A DNA stretch of 64,000 nucleotides, from assembly GCF_008704395.1 (NCBI RefSeq), contig NZ_CP023695.1:3658001-3722000 (forward strand). Reading direction: 5' to 3'. Source of the DNA: Streptomyces alboniger. GTDB taxonomy: Bacteria; Actinomycetota; Actinomycetes; Streptomycetales; Streptomycetaceae. The notes under the pieces are model-generated. The model ran no database searches, was not told where the DNA came from, and worked only from the letters and a program-made list of their open reading frames with translations. The translations under genes were made by a program, and so were the position numbers. Each line of letters opens with the position of its first letter. The stretch's first letter is position 1. Positions 27,530 through 34,847 of this stretch are shown here, piece after piece.

Positions 27530-28432
27530 TCAGCCCGCCGCCAGCTTCAGATCCTGACTGATCGTGTTCCACAGGGCGTTGAACCACAGGTGGGACTGCT
27601 CCACGAACGTCGTGTCCCGCAACCCGTCCCCCTGTTGGAACGGGAAGAGCATCGACTGCGTGCCCTGCGCGTCGTACATCTCCAGGGACTCCTGGCCGAT
27701 CTCCTCGTCCCGCTTGGTGAGTGTGTAGTAGGCGAAGAGCGCCTCCGTGCCGTTGATCAGGTACAGCTTCACCGGCGGGGTGAACGGCAGCGCGCGGAAC
27801 TGCACCGATACGTCGATCCCGTGCGAGGCCCGCAACGCCAGGAGGTTGTGCCGCAGCACCTGCCCCTGAGCGTTGCGCTGGTCGAGCCAGCGGCGGTGCA
27901 CCCAGCCGCCCTCGTCGTCGCCGCCGTCGACCGGCGCGGGGAACGCCAGGTCGATGTCACGGCTCGGCAGCAGCACCCGGACGTCGACCTTGGCCGGTTT
28001 GCGCTGTCCGGCGTGGATCTGCCGCAGCGGTTCGCCGATCGCCATGGTGAGGGAGACGGAGGTCAGACAGAGCGCGTCTATCTCCACGTGCGGGGCCTCG
28101 AAGGCCGACGCGATGCGGGGCGCGAGGCCGACCATCGTGGGCTGGGGACGCACCGACGCCGCCCCGTCGAGTGCCCGCTCCGGGGCTTTCGCCACCGTGG
28201 CGGGGCTGCCCTTGGACACGTTGGACAGAAGGTGCTCGCGGTGCAGGATCCGCAGCGCCTCGCGCACGGCTCCGCGCTCCACGCCGAACTCGTCGGCCAG
28301 CTCGGCCTGGGTCGGCATGCGCTGGCCCGGCCGCAGCGACCCGGACCTGATCCGGTCACGCAGCACGTCGGCCACCTCGCGGTGGGAACGACGCCTCTTG
28401 CTCCCGTTGACGGGGGCGTGTTCCGTACTCAC
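27530..28432 (-). CDS. devE: GntR-like regulator DevE (DevA paralogue)
   Basis: A 300-residue paralogue of DevA with the same architecture: GntR helix-turn-helix (REVADVLRDRIRSGSLRPGQRMP, VERGAVREALRILHREHLLSN), then the DevA-type C-terminal domain with VRVLLPSRDIDLAFPAP, SHGIDVSVQFRALPFTPPVKLYLING and WFNALWNTI at the end. The C-terminal domain is well conserved between the two, so both may sense the same kind of signal. In S. coelicolor the devA/devE pair has distinct developmental roles. The GTG at 28432 is the only start codon near the conserved sequence and lies six bases from TACTGT, pointing to a leaderless mRNA. It is divergent from the second small membrane gene. Confidence 0.84.
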   Translation of the reverse strand: MSTEHAPVNGSKRRRSHREVADVLRDRIRSGSLRPGQRMPTQAELADEFGVERGAVREALRILHREHLLSNVSKGSPATVAKAPERALDGAASVRPQPTMVGLAPRIASAFEAPHVEIDALCLTSVSLTMAIGEPLRQIHAGQRKPAKVDVRVLLPSRDIDLAFPAPVDGGDDEGGWVHRRWLDQRNAQGQVLRHNLLALRASHGIDVSVQFRALPFTPPVKLYLINGTEALFAYYTLTKRDEEIGQESLEMYDAQGTQSMLFPFQQGDGLRDTTFVEQSHLWFNALWNTISQDLKLAAG

Positions 28433-28471
28433 AACCAAACAGTACAACTTCGCGCCATCTTAGGGGAGTTG
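28431..28471. promoter_or_regulatory. devE promoter block, shared with devA
   Basis: This is the second copy of the 41-bp block described at devA, with TACTGT as -10 on the minus strand six bases before the GTG. Conservation outside the coding region marks it as functional. Confidence 0.65.
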
Positions 28472-28518
28472 CAGGAAAGGTGGTTATGAGTCGACTCCCA
28501 GCGGAGATAAGTCAGTTG

Positions 28519-28535
28519 AAGTTGGTAGCCAACTT
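28519..28535. promoter_or_regulatory. Palindrome upstream of the second dev-linked small membrane gene
   Basis: AAGTTGG-tag-CCAACTT is a perfect 7-bp inverted repeat 50 bases before the ATG of the small gene, matching the site upstream of the first copy. Confidence 0.65.
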
Positions 28536-28585
28536 TGGCGACATGGTCAGGCCCTTCCGGGGTTGGCCACCAAGGAGGGAACATC

Positions 28586-28771
28586 ATGCCGCTCATCGCC
28601 ATCGTCGTCGCCGCCCTCGCCATCGGTTTCGAGCAGCTCATCCAGTGGAAGTACGGCCCGCTGGGCATCGTCGCCCTCGTCCTGCTCACCGTGGGGATCA
28701 AGGCCAGGAGCGCCAAGATCGGCGGGGTCGGGGCAGCCCTTCTCGTCCTGCTCCTCGCCCAGTCGGGCTGA
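28586..28771 (+). CDS. Small membrane protein divergent from devE
   Basis: A 61-residue paralogue of the protein encoded at 27.3 kb, with helices MPLIAIVVAALAIGFEQL and LGIVALVLLTVGIKA and the near-identical core EQLIQWKYGPLGI. The ATG at 28586 follows a very good ribosome binding site, AAGGAGGGAAC. The sequence from the ribosome binding site through the ATG (GGGAAC then ATCATGCC) is shared with the first copy. No function is known; the divergent pairing with DevE is the only clue. Confidence 0.78.
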   Translation: MPLIAIVVAALAIGFEQLIQWKYGPLGIVALVLLTVGIKARSAKIGGVGAALLVLLLAQSG

Positions 28772-28849
28772 CGGCCCGGCTGCACAGACCCGGCTGGCCG
28801 GGCTCCCATCCGGAGGGGAGCCGGGAGTCCGACCGACCGGCGGAAAACC

Positions 28850-28885
28850 GAGCCCCGGCTCCCGGCTACGGGGGAGCCGGGGCTC
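28850..28885. terminator. Bidirectional terminator
   Basis: GAGCCCCGGCTCCC and GGGAGCCGGGGCTC form a perfect 14-bp stem with an eight-base loop. On the minus strand it is followed by GGTTTT, so it best serves the Eis-like gene, but it also lies after the small membrane gene on the plus strand. Confidence 0.85.
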
Positions 28886-28899
28886 ACACATGGCCCACC

Positions 28900-30171
28900 T
28901 CAGAAGAGGTCCTGGCACCACGGACGCCGGGCCGTGGCGAACAGCGCGTCGGCGACCGCCACCGCCCCGGCCCGCTCCTCCGCCACCCGCCCCAGCGCCA
29001 CCAGCCGCGCCACGGACTCGTCCCCGAGCCACAGCCGCCCCAACTCCGCTATGTCCAGGGCGAGATCGGGCTCAGCCCCCGTCGGCGAGCACACCGCCCC
29101 GCCGTCCGGCGCCGCCTCCAGCCGGTAGCGCCCACCCGCGAGCCCCGCCGGGTCGGCGACCTCCAGGACGAGCGTGCCCGCCCCGCCGTACGTCCGCGCC
29201 TCCAGGGCCCGTACGACATCCAGGATCCGCACCCACAGCCAGTCCGCGTGCCCGGTCACGCGGGCCGCGCGCGGGTCCGGCAGGAGGTGCGGGAGCAGGT
29301 CGTCGGGGGCCAGCCACCCGCTCTTCACCGTGACGACCTTGTCGACCGAACAGACGTAGTGCCACAGGGCACGCTCGGCGGCCGGCGTGACGGCGGTCAT
29401 CGAGCGCACGGTCGCGGTGTTCCGCGGCAGCAGGGAGTCGCCCCACTCGTCGTGCGTCGTCTCGTACACGAGCAGGCCGTCGACGCGCCCCGACGGGTCG
29501 CGGTAAAGGGCGTAGAACGGCTCGTCCCACGGGAATTCGGGGGTCACCTGCTGCCCGGTGCTCCTCAGCCACCAGTGCTCGTCGCGGGTGATGGCGCCGT
29601 GCCGCACGGCCCTGAACCGCTCGTGCAGCTCGGGACCGAACTTGCGTACGTCGTCGCCGTCGACCAGGTCGATACGGGCACCGGCCTCCTCAGGACCCGA
29701 CCAGCGCGGGTCGAGCCCCGAGCGCGTCACGTCGACCGTCCACTCGGTGACCGAGGTCGCGGGCCCGAAGCCGAACCGGCCGTAGATCGCGTACTCGGCG
29801 GCGATGAGTGTGGCGACCACGTCACCGCGCTCCTTCGCCGCCGCGAGGTCGGCGGTCATCATGCGGGTGAGGATGCCGCGGCGCCGGTGGGTCGGGGAGA
29901 CGGTCACCGCGGAGACGGCGTTGGCGGAGACGGCCGCGCCGCCCACCGCGGTCAGCTCCTGCGGGAAGGACCGGTAGGTGCCTACACAGCGGCCGCGGTC
30001 GAAGGCGCCCCGCATGCCTCCGATGGCCCCGCGTGCGCGTATGTTCGCCACGGCCTCGTCAGACATGCCGGCCCGCGCCTGGAGGAACCCCGCCTGCACG
30101 GCCCTCAGCCAGGCGGGCAACTCGGCGTCGGTGATGGCCCTGACCTCGACATCGCCCTCAACATCACTCAT
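28900..30171 (-). CDS. GNAT family N-acetyltransferase, Eis-like
   Basis: A 423-residue protein of the Eis (enhanced intracellular survival) family, which acetylates amines such as aminoglycosides and peptides using acetyl-CoA. The acetyl-CoA site is [17 protein letters not shown] in the first GNAT domain, followed by the second GNAT domain and the SCP2-like C-terminal domain. The free C-terminal phenylalanine (CQDLF) matches the family, where the terminal carboxylate takes part in catalysis. TAGCGT ends six bases before the ATG, suggesting a leaderless mRNA. It is transcribed alone with a terminator after it. The natural substrate in Streptomyces is unknown. Confidence 0.87.
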   Translation of the reverse strand: MSDVEGDVEVRAITDAELPAWLRAVQAGFLQARAGMSDEAVANIRARGAIGGMRGAFDRGRCVGTYRSFPQELTAVGGAAVSANAVSAVTVSPTHRRRGILTRMMTADLAAAKERGDVVATLIAAEYAIYGRFGFGPATSVTEWTVDVTRSGLDPRWSGPEEAGARIDLVDGDDVRKFGPELHERFRAVRHGAITRDEHWWLRSTGQQVTPEFPWDEPFYALYRDPSGRVDGLLVYETTHDEWGDSLLPRNTATVRSMTAVTPAAERALWHYVCSVDKVVTVKSGWLAPDDLLPHLLPDPRAARVTGHADWLWVRILDVVRALEARTYGGAGTLVLEVADPAGLAGGRYRLEAAPDGGAVCSPTGAEPDLALDIAELGRLWLGDESVARLVALGRVAEERAGAVAVADALFATARRPWCQDLF

Positions 30172-30236
30172 GCGCCCACGCTAGGCAGCGCACCACCGCC
30201 GCCGCACGGGATTTTCACCCCCGCCGCCCGCCCCGC

Positions 30237-30839
30237 TCACACCAGCAGGTCGTCCACCTGCGCCTCGCCCTCCCGGTACCGCCGGGCGATCTCCCCGCTG
30301 CAATCGTCCGCCGTGCGCTGGAGCGACTGCCTGCGCCGCGACACCTGCTGTTCGTAGCGGACGAGGCGGCCCATGGCCGTGCGCAGTTCCTCGTCCGTGC
30401 GGGCCGCCAGGTCGGACAGCTCGACCTCGGCGAGCATCTCCGTGGCCAGCAGGCGGTACTCCTCGCTGTGCGGGGTGCCGAGCGTGACGTGGCGGGCCGA
30501 GGAGCGGTGCCGGGCCGGGGCGTCCGCGAGGATCTCCGAGAGCCGGTCGACGACGGCCGCCTCCGGCCTGGGCGCCGGCGAGTCCCCGCGGCGCGCGATC
30601 TCGGCCCGCAGGATGTCGATGCGCCCTTGAAGCAGCCGCCGCACATAGCTGAGATCGGCCTCGTCCTGCTGCGCCGCCCGGCGCAGCTCCCGAAGCTCGG
30701 GCAGGCGCCGCGCGGCCAGATCGTGCTCGGGCACCTCGGGCAGCAGTGGGCTGCCGGTGCGCTGCTTCGGTGGACGCGGGACCGCCGTACGCCGAAGCGA
30801 GACCCGGCCGGGCGACTGCCCCGTACTTGGTGTGCTCAT
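30237..30839 (-). CDS. rsiG: RsiG, c-di-GMP-dependent anti-sigma factor of WhiG
   Basis: RsiG holds the sporulation sigma factor WhiG inactive when armed by cyclic di-GMP. The 200-residue protein contains both copies of the binding signature E(X)3S(X)2R(X)3Q(X)3D: E60-S64-R67-Q71-D75 (EADLSYVRRLLQGRID) and E163-S167-R170-Q174-D178 (EQQVSRRRQSLQRTAD). Each lies on a predicted helix of the coiled-coil core, separated by a linker with the conserved HVTLGTPHSEEYRL. The disordered first 35 residues are Pro/Arg-rich. Every signature residue is present, so ligand binding is expected. It lies between an Eis-like gene and dtd. Confidence 0.93.
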   Translation of the reverse strand: MSTPSTGQSPGRVSLRRTAVPRPPKQRTGSPLLPEVPEHDLAARRLPELRELRRAAQQDEADLSYVRRLLQGRIDILRAEIARRGDSPAPRPEAAVVDRLSEILADAPARHRSSARHVTLGTPHSEEYRLLATEMLAEVELSDLAARTDEELRTAMGRLVRYEQQVSRRRQSLQRTADDCSGEIARRYREGEAQVDDLLV

Positions 30840-30970
30840 ATCGCTCTACCGTCCCCTCGACCGGCCGACGCGGGTGCACCGCGTGTGAGCATCGTGCCAC
30901 CCCGAGTGGCCACTATGTGAATGAGTGCCCGGAATCGGCCCCGGATGGGGGGATCTGGAGCCCCTGGATG

Positions 30971-31015
30971 GGCCACCCCGGCCACCCCGGCCACCCCGGC
31001 CACCCCGGCCACCCG
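30971..31015. repeat. Tandem 9-bp repeat, about five copies
   Basis: GGCCACCCC is repeated four times in a row and followed by GGCCACCCG. It lies in the rsiG-dtd intergenic region, about 50 bp upstream of dtd. Copy number is likely to vary between strains; no function is evident. Confidence 0.85.
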
Positions 31016-31065
31016 GGACGCCACCCGACCCGGCCGCCCCCACCCGGCACGGCATGATGGCCCGT

Positions 31066-31503
31066 ATGCGAGCAGTGGTGCAGAGGGTCGACGGCGCGAG
31101 CGTGGTCGTCGAGGGCGAGGACGGCCCCGCGACGGTGGGCGAGATCAGCGGCGAGGGTCTGTGCGTCCTGGTGGGCGTCACGCACGACGACACCAAGGAG
31201 AAGGCGGCCCAACTGGCCCGCAAGCTCTGGTCGTTGCGCATGCTGGCCGACGAGAAGTCGTGCAGCGACATCGACGCGCCGCTGCTCGTCATCAGCCAGT
31301 TCACGCTCTACGGGGACGCCCGCAAGGGCCGCCGCCCCACCTGGAACGCGGCGGCCCCCGGCCCCGTCGCCGAACCCCTGGTCGACGAGGTGGTCGCCCA
31401 GCTGCGCTCCCTCGGCGCGACGGTGGCGACGGGCCGCTTCGGGGCGCAGATGCGGGTGGGCCTGACGAACGACGGCCCGTTCACGGTGCTCCTGGAGATG
31501 TGA
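31066..31503 (+). CDS. dtd: D-aminoacyl-tRNA deacylase
   Basis: Dtd removes D-amino acids wrongly attached to tRNA. The 145-residue protein starts [17 protein letters not shown] and has the active-site threonine motif SQFTLYGD and the [13 protein letters not shown] end with the cross-subunit Gly/Pro element, all standard for the family. The ATG at 31066 gives the family length; the frame runs further upstream through the 9-bp repeats without similarity. The gene ends one base before the convergent ygfZ gene. Confidence 0.95.
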   Translation: MRAVVQRVDGASVVVEGEDGPATVGEISGEGLCVLVGVTHDDTKEKAAQLARKLWSLRMLADEKSCSDIDAPLLVISQFTLYGDARKGRRPTWNAAAPGPVAEPLVDEVVAQLRSLGATVATGRFGAQMRVGLTNDGPFTVLLEM

Positions 31504-31504
31504 C

Positions 31505-32470
31505 CTAGGGCTGAACGACCACTTCCTGAGCAGCGGCGATGTCCCCGGCGACCAGCTCCGCGTCCACCGGCACGTTCCGCTTGATGAGCCCGAGCGCGAT
31601 CGGCCCCAGCTCGTGGTGGCGTACGGCGGTCGTGATGAACCCGAGCTTGCGGCCCTCGGCCCCGTCGGCGGCGAGCTGGAGGGGCGTCCCCGCGACCGGC
31701 AGATGCACCTCGCTCCCGTCCAGGTGGAGGAAGACGAGGCGGCGCGGCGGCTTGCCCAGGTTCTGGACGCGGGCGACCGTCTCCTGCCCGCGGTAGCAGC
31801 CCTTCTGAAGGTGCACGGCCGTGCCGATCCAGCCCAGCTCGTGGGGGATCGTGCGGTGGTCGGTCTCGAAGCCGAGGCGCGGCCGGTGGGCCTCCACCCG
31901 CAGCGCCTCGTAGGCGAGGAGCCCGGCCGCGGGGCCGTTCTCGGCCGCGTACGACTCCAGGTCCGTACGCGGCAGGAACAGGTCGCGGCCGTGTGCCGTC
32001 TCGCGTACGGCGACGCCCTCGGGGGCCGGGGCGATCGAACCGGCGGGCAGGTGGACGACGGCGAACTCGTCGGTCCGGTCGGCGACTTCGACGCGGTAGA
32101 AGAACTTCATGCTCTCCAGGTACGCGATGAGCGCGTCCTGGGTGCCGGGCTCGACGTGCGCCCAGATGGTCTCGCCGTCGTCCACGAGATAGAGCGCGTG
32201 TTCGATATGGCCGTTGGCGGAGAGGATCAGCGCTTCGGTGGCCTGGCCGGCCGGCAGCTCGCTGACGTGCTGGGTGAGCAGCAGATGCAGCCAGCTCAGC
32301 CGGTCGGAGCCGGTCACGGTGACCACCCCGCGGTGCGAGAGGTCGACGAAACCGGCGCCGTCGGCGAGGGCGCGCTGCTCACGGAACAGTTCGCCGTAGT
32401 GGGCGGCGACGCCTTCGTCCACGCCCTCGGCGGGGACGGCGCCGGGCAGGGACAACAGGGGGCTCTTCAT
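31505..32470 (-). CDS. ygfZ: YgfZ/GcvT-domain folate-binding protein
   Basis: A 321-residue folate-binding protein of the YgfZ family, which supports iron-sulfur cluster enzymes. The family signature K-G-C-[FY]-x-G-Q-E is intact at residues 223-230 (KGCYRGQE), with its redox-active cysteine. The N-terminal GcvT-like domain has FVDLSHRGVVTVTGSDRLSWLH. The ATG at 32470 begins MKSPLLSLPG; a GTG two codons earlier is possible. It is convergent with dtd and shares its direction with nur upstream. Confidence 0.92.
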   Translation of the reverse strand: MKSPLLSLPGAVPAEGVDEGVAAHYGELFREQRALADGAGFVDLSHRGVVTVTGSDRLSWLHLLLTQHVSELPAGQATEALILSANGHIEHALYLVDDGETIWAHVEPGTQDALIAYLESMKFFYRVEVADRTDEFAVVHLPAGSIAPAPEGVAVRETAHGRDLFLPRTDLESYAAENGPAAGLLAYEALRVEAHRPRLGFETDHRTIPHELGWIGTAVHLQKGCYRGQETVARVQNLGKPPRRLVFLHLDGSEVHLPVAGTPLQLAADGAEGRKLGFITTAVRHHELGPIALGLIKRNVPVDAELVAGDIAAAQEVVVQP

Positions 32471-32504
32471 GTTCACAAAGACTACGACCAGTGGGCGGCG
32501 GCTT

Positions 32505-32930
32505 TTATTTCTGGCGGCACTTCTCGCACTGCCCGAAGATCGCGAAGTGCTTCAGGTCGGTGTCGAACCCGAAGGTCTCCCGCAGCTTGGCGGTGAACTC
32601 CGCGGCCACGGAGGTGTCGGCCTCGATGACGCCCGTGCAGTCCCGGCAGACCAGGTGGATGTGGTGGTGCCGGTCCGCCAGGTGGTAGGTGGGCGCGCCG
32701 TGCCCGAGATGGGCGTGCGAGACGAGGCCCAGCTCCTCCAGCAGCTCCAGCGTGCGGTAGACCGTGGAGATGTTGACCCCCGACGCCGTCTTGCGCACTT
32801 CGCAGAGGATGTCGTCGGGGGTCGCGTGCTCAAGGGTGTCGACGGCTTCGAGGACAAGCTGGCGCTGCGGCGTCAGCCGGTAGCCGCGCTGCCGCAGGTC
32901 GCTCTTCCAGTCGGAGTCGGTGCTCGCCAC
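32505..32930 (-). CDS. nur: Nickel-responsive Fur-family regulator Nur
   Basis: Nur represses nickel uptake and iron superoxide dismutase genes when bound to nickel. The 141-residue protein matches S. coelicolor Nur through most of its length. With a two-residue offset the known ligands are in place: nickel-site H35, H88, H90 and H92, and M-site H72, H74 and H128. The helix-turn-helix is TPDDILCEVRKTASGVNISTVYRTL. Cysteine pairs C95/C98 and C135/C138 remain. The GTG at 32930 is seven bases from TAGACT with no ribosome binding site, suggesting a leaderless mRNA. The C-terminus ends at CEKCRQK, a little shorter than in S. coelicolor. Confidence 0.93.
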   Translation of the reverse strand: MASTDSDWKSDLRQRGYRLTPQRQLVLEAVDTLEHATPDDILCEVRKTASGVNISTVYRTLELLEELGLVSHAHLGHGAPTYHLADRHHHIHLVCRDCTGVIEADTSVAAEFTAKLRETFGFDTDLKHFAIFGQCEKCRQK

Positions 32931-32945
32931 GCCGACAAGTCTAGG

Positions 32946-32983
32946 TCTACTTGAAGAAGACGACCTCTACTTGAAGAAGGCGA
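32946..32983. repeat. 20-bp tandem duplication at the end of the nitrobindin-like gene
   Basis: TCTACTTGAAGAAG-N-CGA occurs at 32946-32963 and again at 32966-32983 with one difference. The second copy is the 3' end of the nitrobindin-like gene; the first lies in the nur promoter region. The 20-bp period suggests a small duplication of the gene's last codons. Confidence 0.75.
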
Positions 32984-33539
32984 TGCCGTCGTCGGGCAGA
33001 TCGCCGAGGTTGCGCGCCATGTCGGCGACCTCCTCGGGCGTGACGACCTTCTTCAGCTGCGCCGACATGTAGGGGCGCAGCGACACCTCGGGGGTCTGCT
33101 TCTCGCCGACCCACATCAGGTCGCCCTTCACATAGCCGTAGAGCCGCTTGCCGCCGGTGTAGGGGCCGGCGGCAGCGGTGCGCGCGACGGCGTCCGTGAC
33201 CAGGTCGATCTGCGGCTTCTTGTCGGCCAGCTCGCCGTACCAGACCTCGACGACGCCGTCGTCGCGGACCATCACGACCTCGACCTTGCGGTCCTTGTCG
33301 ATGCGCCAGAAGCCGGACTCGGTCTCCAGCGGCTTGACCTTGTTGCCCTCGGAGTCGAGCACCCAGGTGTACGAGCGGTACTCGATGAAGTCCCGCCCGT
33401 CGTGCGTGAAGGAGACCTCCTGGCCGAAATTCGCCTTCTCGGCGCCGGGGAAGTCGGTGACGCCCGCGCCCGCCCAGTTGCCGAGGAGGAAGGCGAGGGG
33501 GACGAGGTCGGGGTTCAGGTCGGACGGAATCTCGATCAT
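32967..33539 (-). CDS. Ferric nitrobindin-like protein (FABP fold, heme histidine absent)
   Basis: A 190-residue beta-barrel protein of the nitrobindin/FABP-like family. The family motif GxWxGxG is intact at residues 20-26 (GNWAGAG). True nitrobindins bind heme through a histidine near the C terminus and handle peroxynitrite and nitric oxide. Here the matching segment reads SLRPYMSAQLKKV, with tyrosine where the histidine is expected, so the usual axial ligand is missing, as in other Streptomyces relatives. The protein may bind a different ligand. It lies directly upstream of nur on the same strand, 36 bases away. Confidence 0.88.
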   Translation of the reverse strand: MIEIPSDLNPDLVPLAFLLGNWAGAGVTDFPGAEKANFGQEVSFTHDGRDFIEYRSYTWVLDSEGNKVKPLETESGFWRIDKDRKVEVVMVRDDGVVEVWYGELADKKPQIDLVTDAVARTAAAGPYTGGKRLYGYVKGDLMWVGEKQTPEVSLRPYMSAQLKKVVTPEEVADMARNLGDLPDDGIAFFK

Positions 33540-33582
33540 GGGAAGCTCAGACGATCTGTGGAGGGGGTGGTGGTGGCGGTGG

Positions 33583-33684
33583 TCAGCGCTGGCCCTGGTA
33601 CAGCTTCTTCACGGTGAGCCCGGCGAAGGCGAGAACGCCGACGCAGACAAGAACCAGCAGGGCGGAGAAGAAGGCCTCAAGCAC
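33583..33684 (-). CDS. 33-residue single-helix membrane peptide
   Basis: A short reading frame starts at a GTG preceded by GAGGAG at the right distance. It encodes MLEAFFSALL, then a Val/Leu/Cys/Gly-rich hydrophobic stretch of about 20 residues, and ends with the basic tail VKKLYQGQR. This is the profile of a one-helix membrane microprotein with a positively charged end. It lies 43 bases upstream of the nitrobindin-like gene on the same strand, so the two may be co-transcribed. No function is known. The ribosome binding site and clean composition are the main support. Confidence 0.65.
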   Translation of the reverse strand: MLEAFFSALLVLVCVGVLAFAGLTVKKLYQGQR

Positions 33685-33784
33685 GGGGTGCTCCTCGGTG
33701 AGCTGTTGGGGCAGGTATCAGAGCCGGTCCCACTGTAGTCGGGCGGCGCCCGTCCCTCTCTGTGAGGGGCCTTACGATGCGGCC

Positions 33785-34147
33785 ATGGCGAAGAAGCTCG
33801 TGATCAAGGTGACCGCCGGGGCCGACGCCCCCGAGCGCTGCTCGCAGGCCTTCACGGTGGCGGCCGTGGCCGTGGCCAGCGGGGTGGAGGTGTCCCTCTG
33901 GCTGACCGGTGAGTCGTCGTGGTTCGCACTGCCGGGCCGGGCGGCGGAATTCGACCTTCCGCACGCGGCGCCGCTGCCGGATCTGATCGACTCGATCATG
34001 GCGGCGGGCCGGATCACGCTCTGCACGCAGTGCGCGGCGCGCCGCGACATCTCGGAGCAGGACGTCATCGCGGGCGTACGGATCGCGGGCGCGCAGGTCT
34101 TCGTCCAGGAGGCGACGACGGACGGCGTCCAGGCGCTCGTGTACTGA
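33785..34147 (+). CDS. DsrE family protein
   Basis: A 120-residue DsrE/DsrF-like small soluble protein with a Rossmann-like fold: MAKKLVIKVTAGADAPERCSQAF, ASGVEVSLWLTGESSW and a C-T-Q-C-A-A-R-R cysteine pair. Relatives take part in sulfur relay or bind nucleotides, and the two cysteines could be redox-active. TACGAT ends six bases before the ATG with no ribosome binding site, so a leaderless mRNA is likely. It is convergent with a DUF3099 gene and close to a sulfurtransferase operon. Confidence 0.84.
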   Translation: MAKKLVIKVTAGADAPERCSQAFTVAAVAVASGVEVSLWLTGESSWFALPGRAAEFDLPHAAPLPDLIDSIMAAGRITLCTQCAARRDISEQDVIAGVRIAGAQVFVQEATTDGVQALVY

Positions 34148-34152
34148 GCGGC

Positions 34153-34413
34153 CTACTGCGGGTGCCGCTTGCCGTCCAGCTCGTCCCACCACTCGTCGGA
34201 CTTCGGATCACCCGAGGGGTCGTCCCACCAGCGGTCCTCGGGCCCTCGCCGGTTGGCGACCATGGCGGCGACCGGCGGGATCACCATCGCCACGACGCAC
34301 ATGCCGACGGCGACGGGGATCGACCACAGCCGCACGACGCCCCAGGCCAGGACGAACAGGGCGATGCAGATGCCCATCATGACGAAGTACGTATGACGTC
34401 GTCGTGCGTACAT
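34153..34413 (-). CDS. DUF3099 family membrane protein
   Basis: An 86-residue protein with two hydrophobic helices (FVMMGICIALFVLAWGVV and PVAVGMCVVAMVIPPVAAM) and a charged tail with WWDDP and DEWWDEL, typical of DUF3099. No function is assigned. The ATG at 34413 is preceded six bases upstream by TACGCT, suggesting a leaderless mRNA; a longer frame starts seven codons upstream. A large inverted repeat lies in its upstream region. Confidence 0.82.
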   Translation of the reverse strand: MYARRRHTYFVMMGICIALFVLAWGVVRLWSIPVAVGMCVVAMVIPPVAAMVANRRGPEDRWWDDPSGDPKSDEWWDELDGKRHPQ

Positions 34414-34435
34414 GTGTCCAGCGTAGGCCCGCACG

Positions 34436-34496
34436 GGCTGAAGGGCCGCACCCCGTTCCAGTGGCGTCCAACCCCCTGGGGTGCGGCCCTTCAGCC
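34436..34496 (-). terminator. Large hairpin between DUF1416 and DUF3099 genes
   Basis: GGCTGAAGGGCCGCACCCC (34436-34454) and GGGGTGCGGCCCTTCAGCC (34478-34496) are perfect 19-bp inverted arms with a 23-base loop. It begins 20 bases past the DUF1416 stop on the minus strand, so it probably ends the sulfurtransferase operon. Confidence 0.8.
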
Positions 34497-34515
34497 GTTC
34501 ATGGTGCGGCGCGGA

Positions 34516-34803
34516 TCAGACCGCGATCGCCACCTCCGCGAGGCCGCCCGTCTGCGCGACGACCGTGCGGTCGGCCGTGCCGCCGGGGACCAGCGCCCGG
34601 ACGGTCCACGTGCCCTCGGCCGCGTAGAACCGGAACTGGCCGGTCGCCGAGGTGGGCACCTCGGCGGTGAACTCGCCGGTCGAGTCGAGCAGGCGCACGT
34701 AACCGGTGACGGGCTCGCCGTCGCGGGTCACCTGGCCCTGGATCGTGGTCTCACCGGGCTTGATCGTCGAAGCGTCGGGGCCGCCGGCCTTTGCTCCACA
34801 CAT
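34516..34803 (-). CDS. DUF1416 protein linked to sulfurtransferase
   Basis: A 95-residue protein starting MCGAKAGGPDASTIKPGE with a beta-sandwich carboxypeptidase-regulatory-like core (TTIQGQVTRDGEPVTGYVRLLD, GQFRFYAAEGTWTVRALVPGG). DUF1416 proteins sit directly after thiosulfate sulfurtransferase genes in actinobacteria, and the second-residue cysteine is conserved. AGGAG precedes the ATG. It is 44 bases downstream of the sulfurtransferase gene in the same operon. Function is unknown, probably linked to sulfur transfer. Confidence 0.88.
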   Translation of the reverse strand: MCGAKAGGPDASTIKPGETTIQGQVTRDGEPVTGYVRLLDSTGEFTAEVPTSATGQFRFYAAEGTWTVRALVPGGTADRTVVAQTGGLAEVAIAV

Positions 34804-34847
34804 GTCGTACTCCTGAGGATGAGGGGGAGGGGACGGGAGGTCCGGGA

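Noticed and set aside
30971..31015. CRISPR-like array
   Set aside because: The 9-bp units abut directly with no unique spacers, and there are no cas genes.
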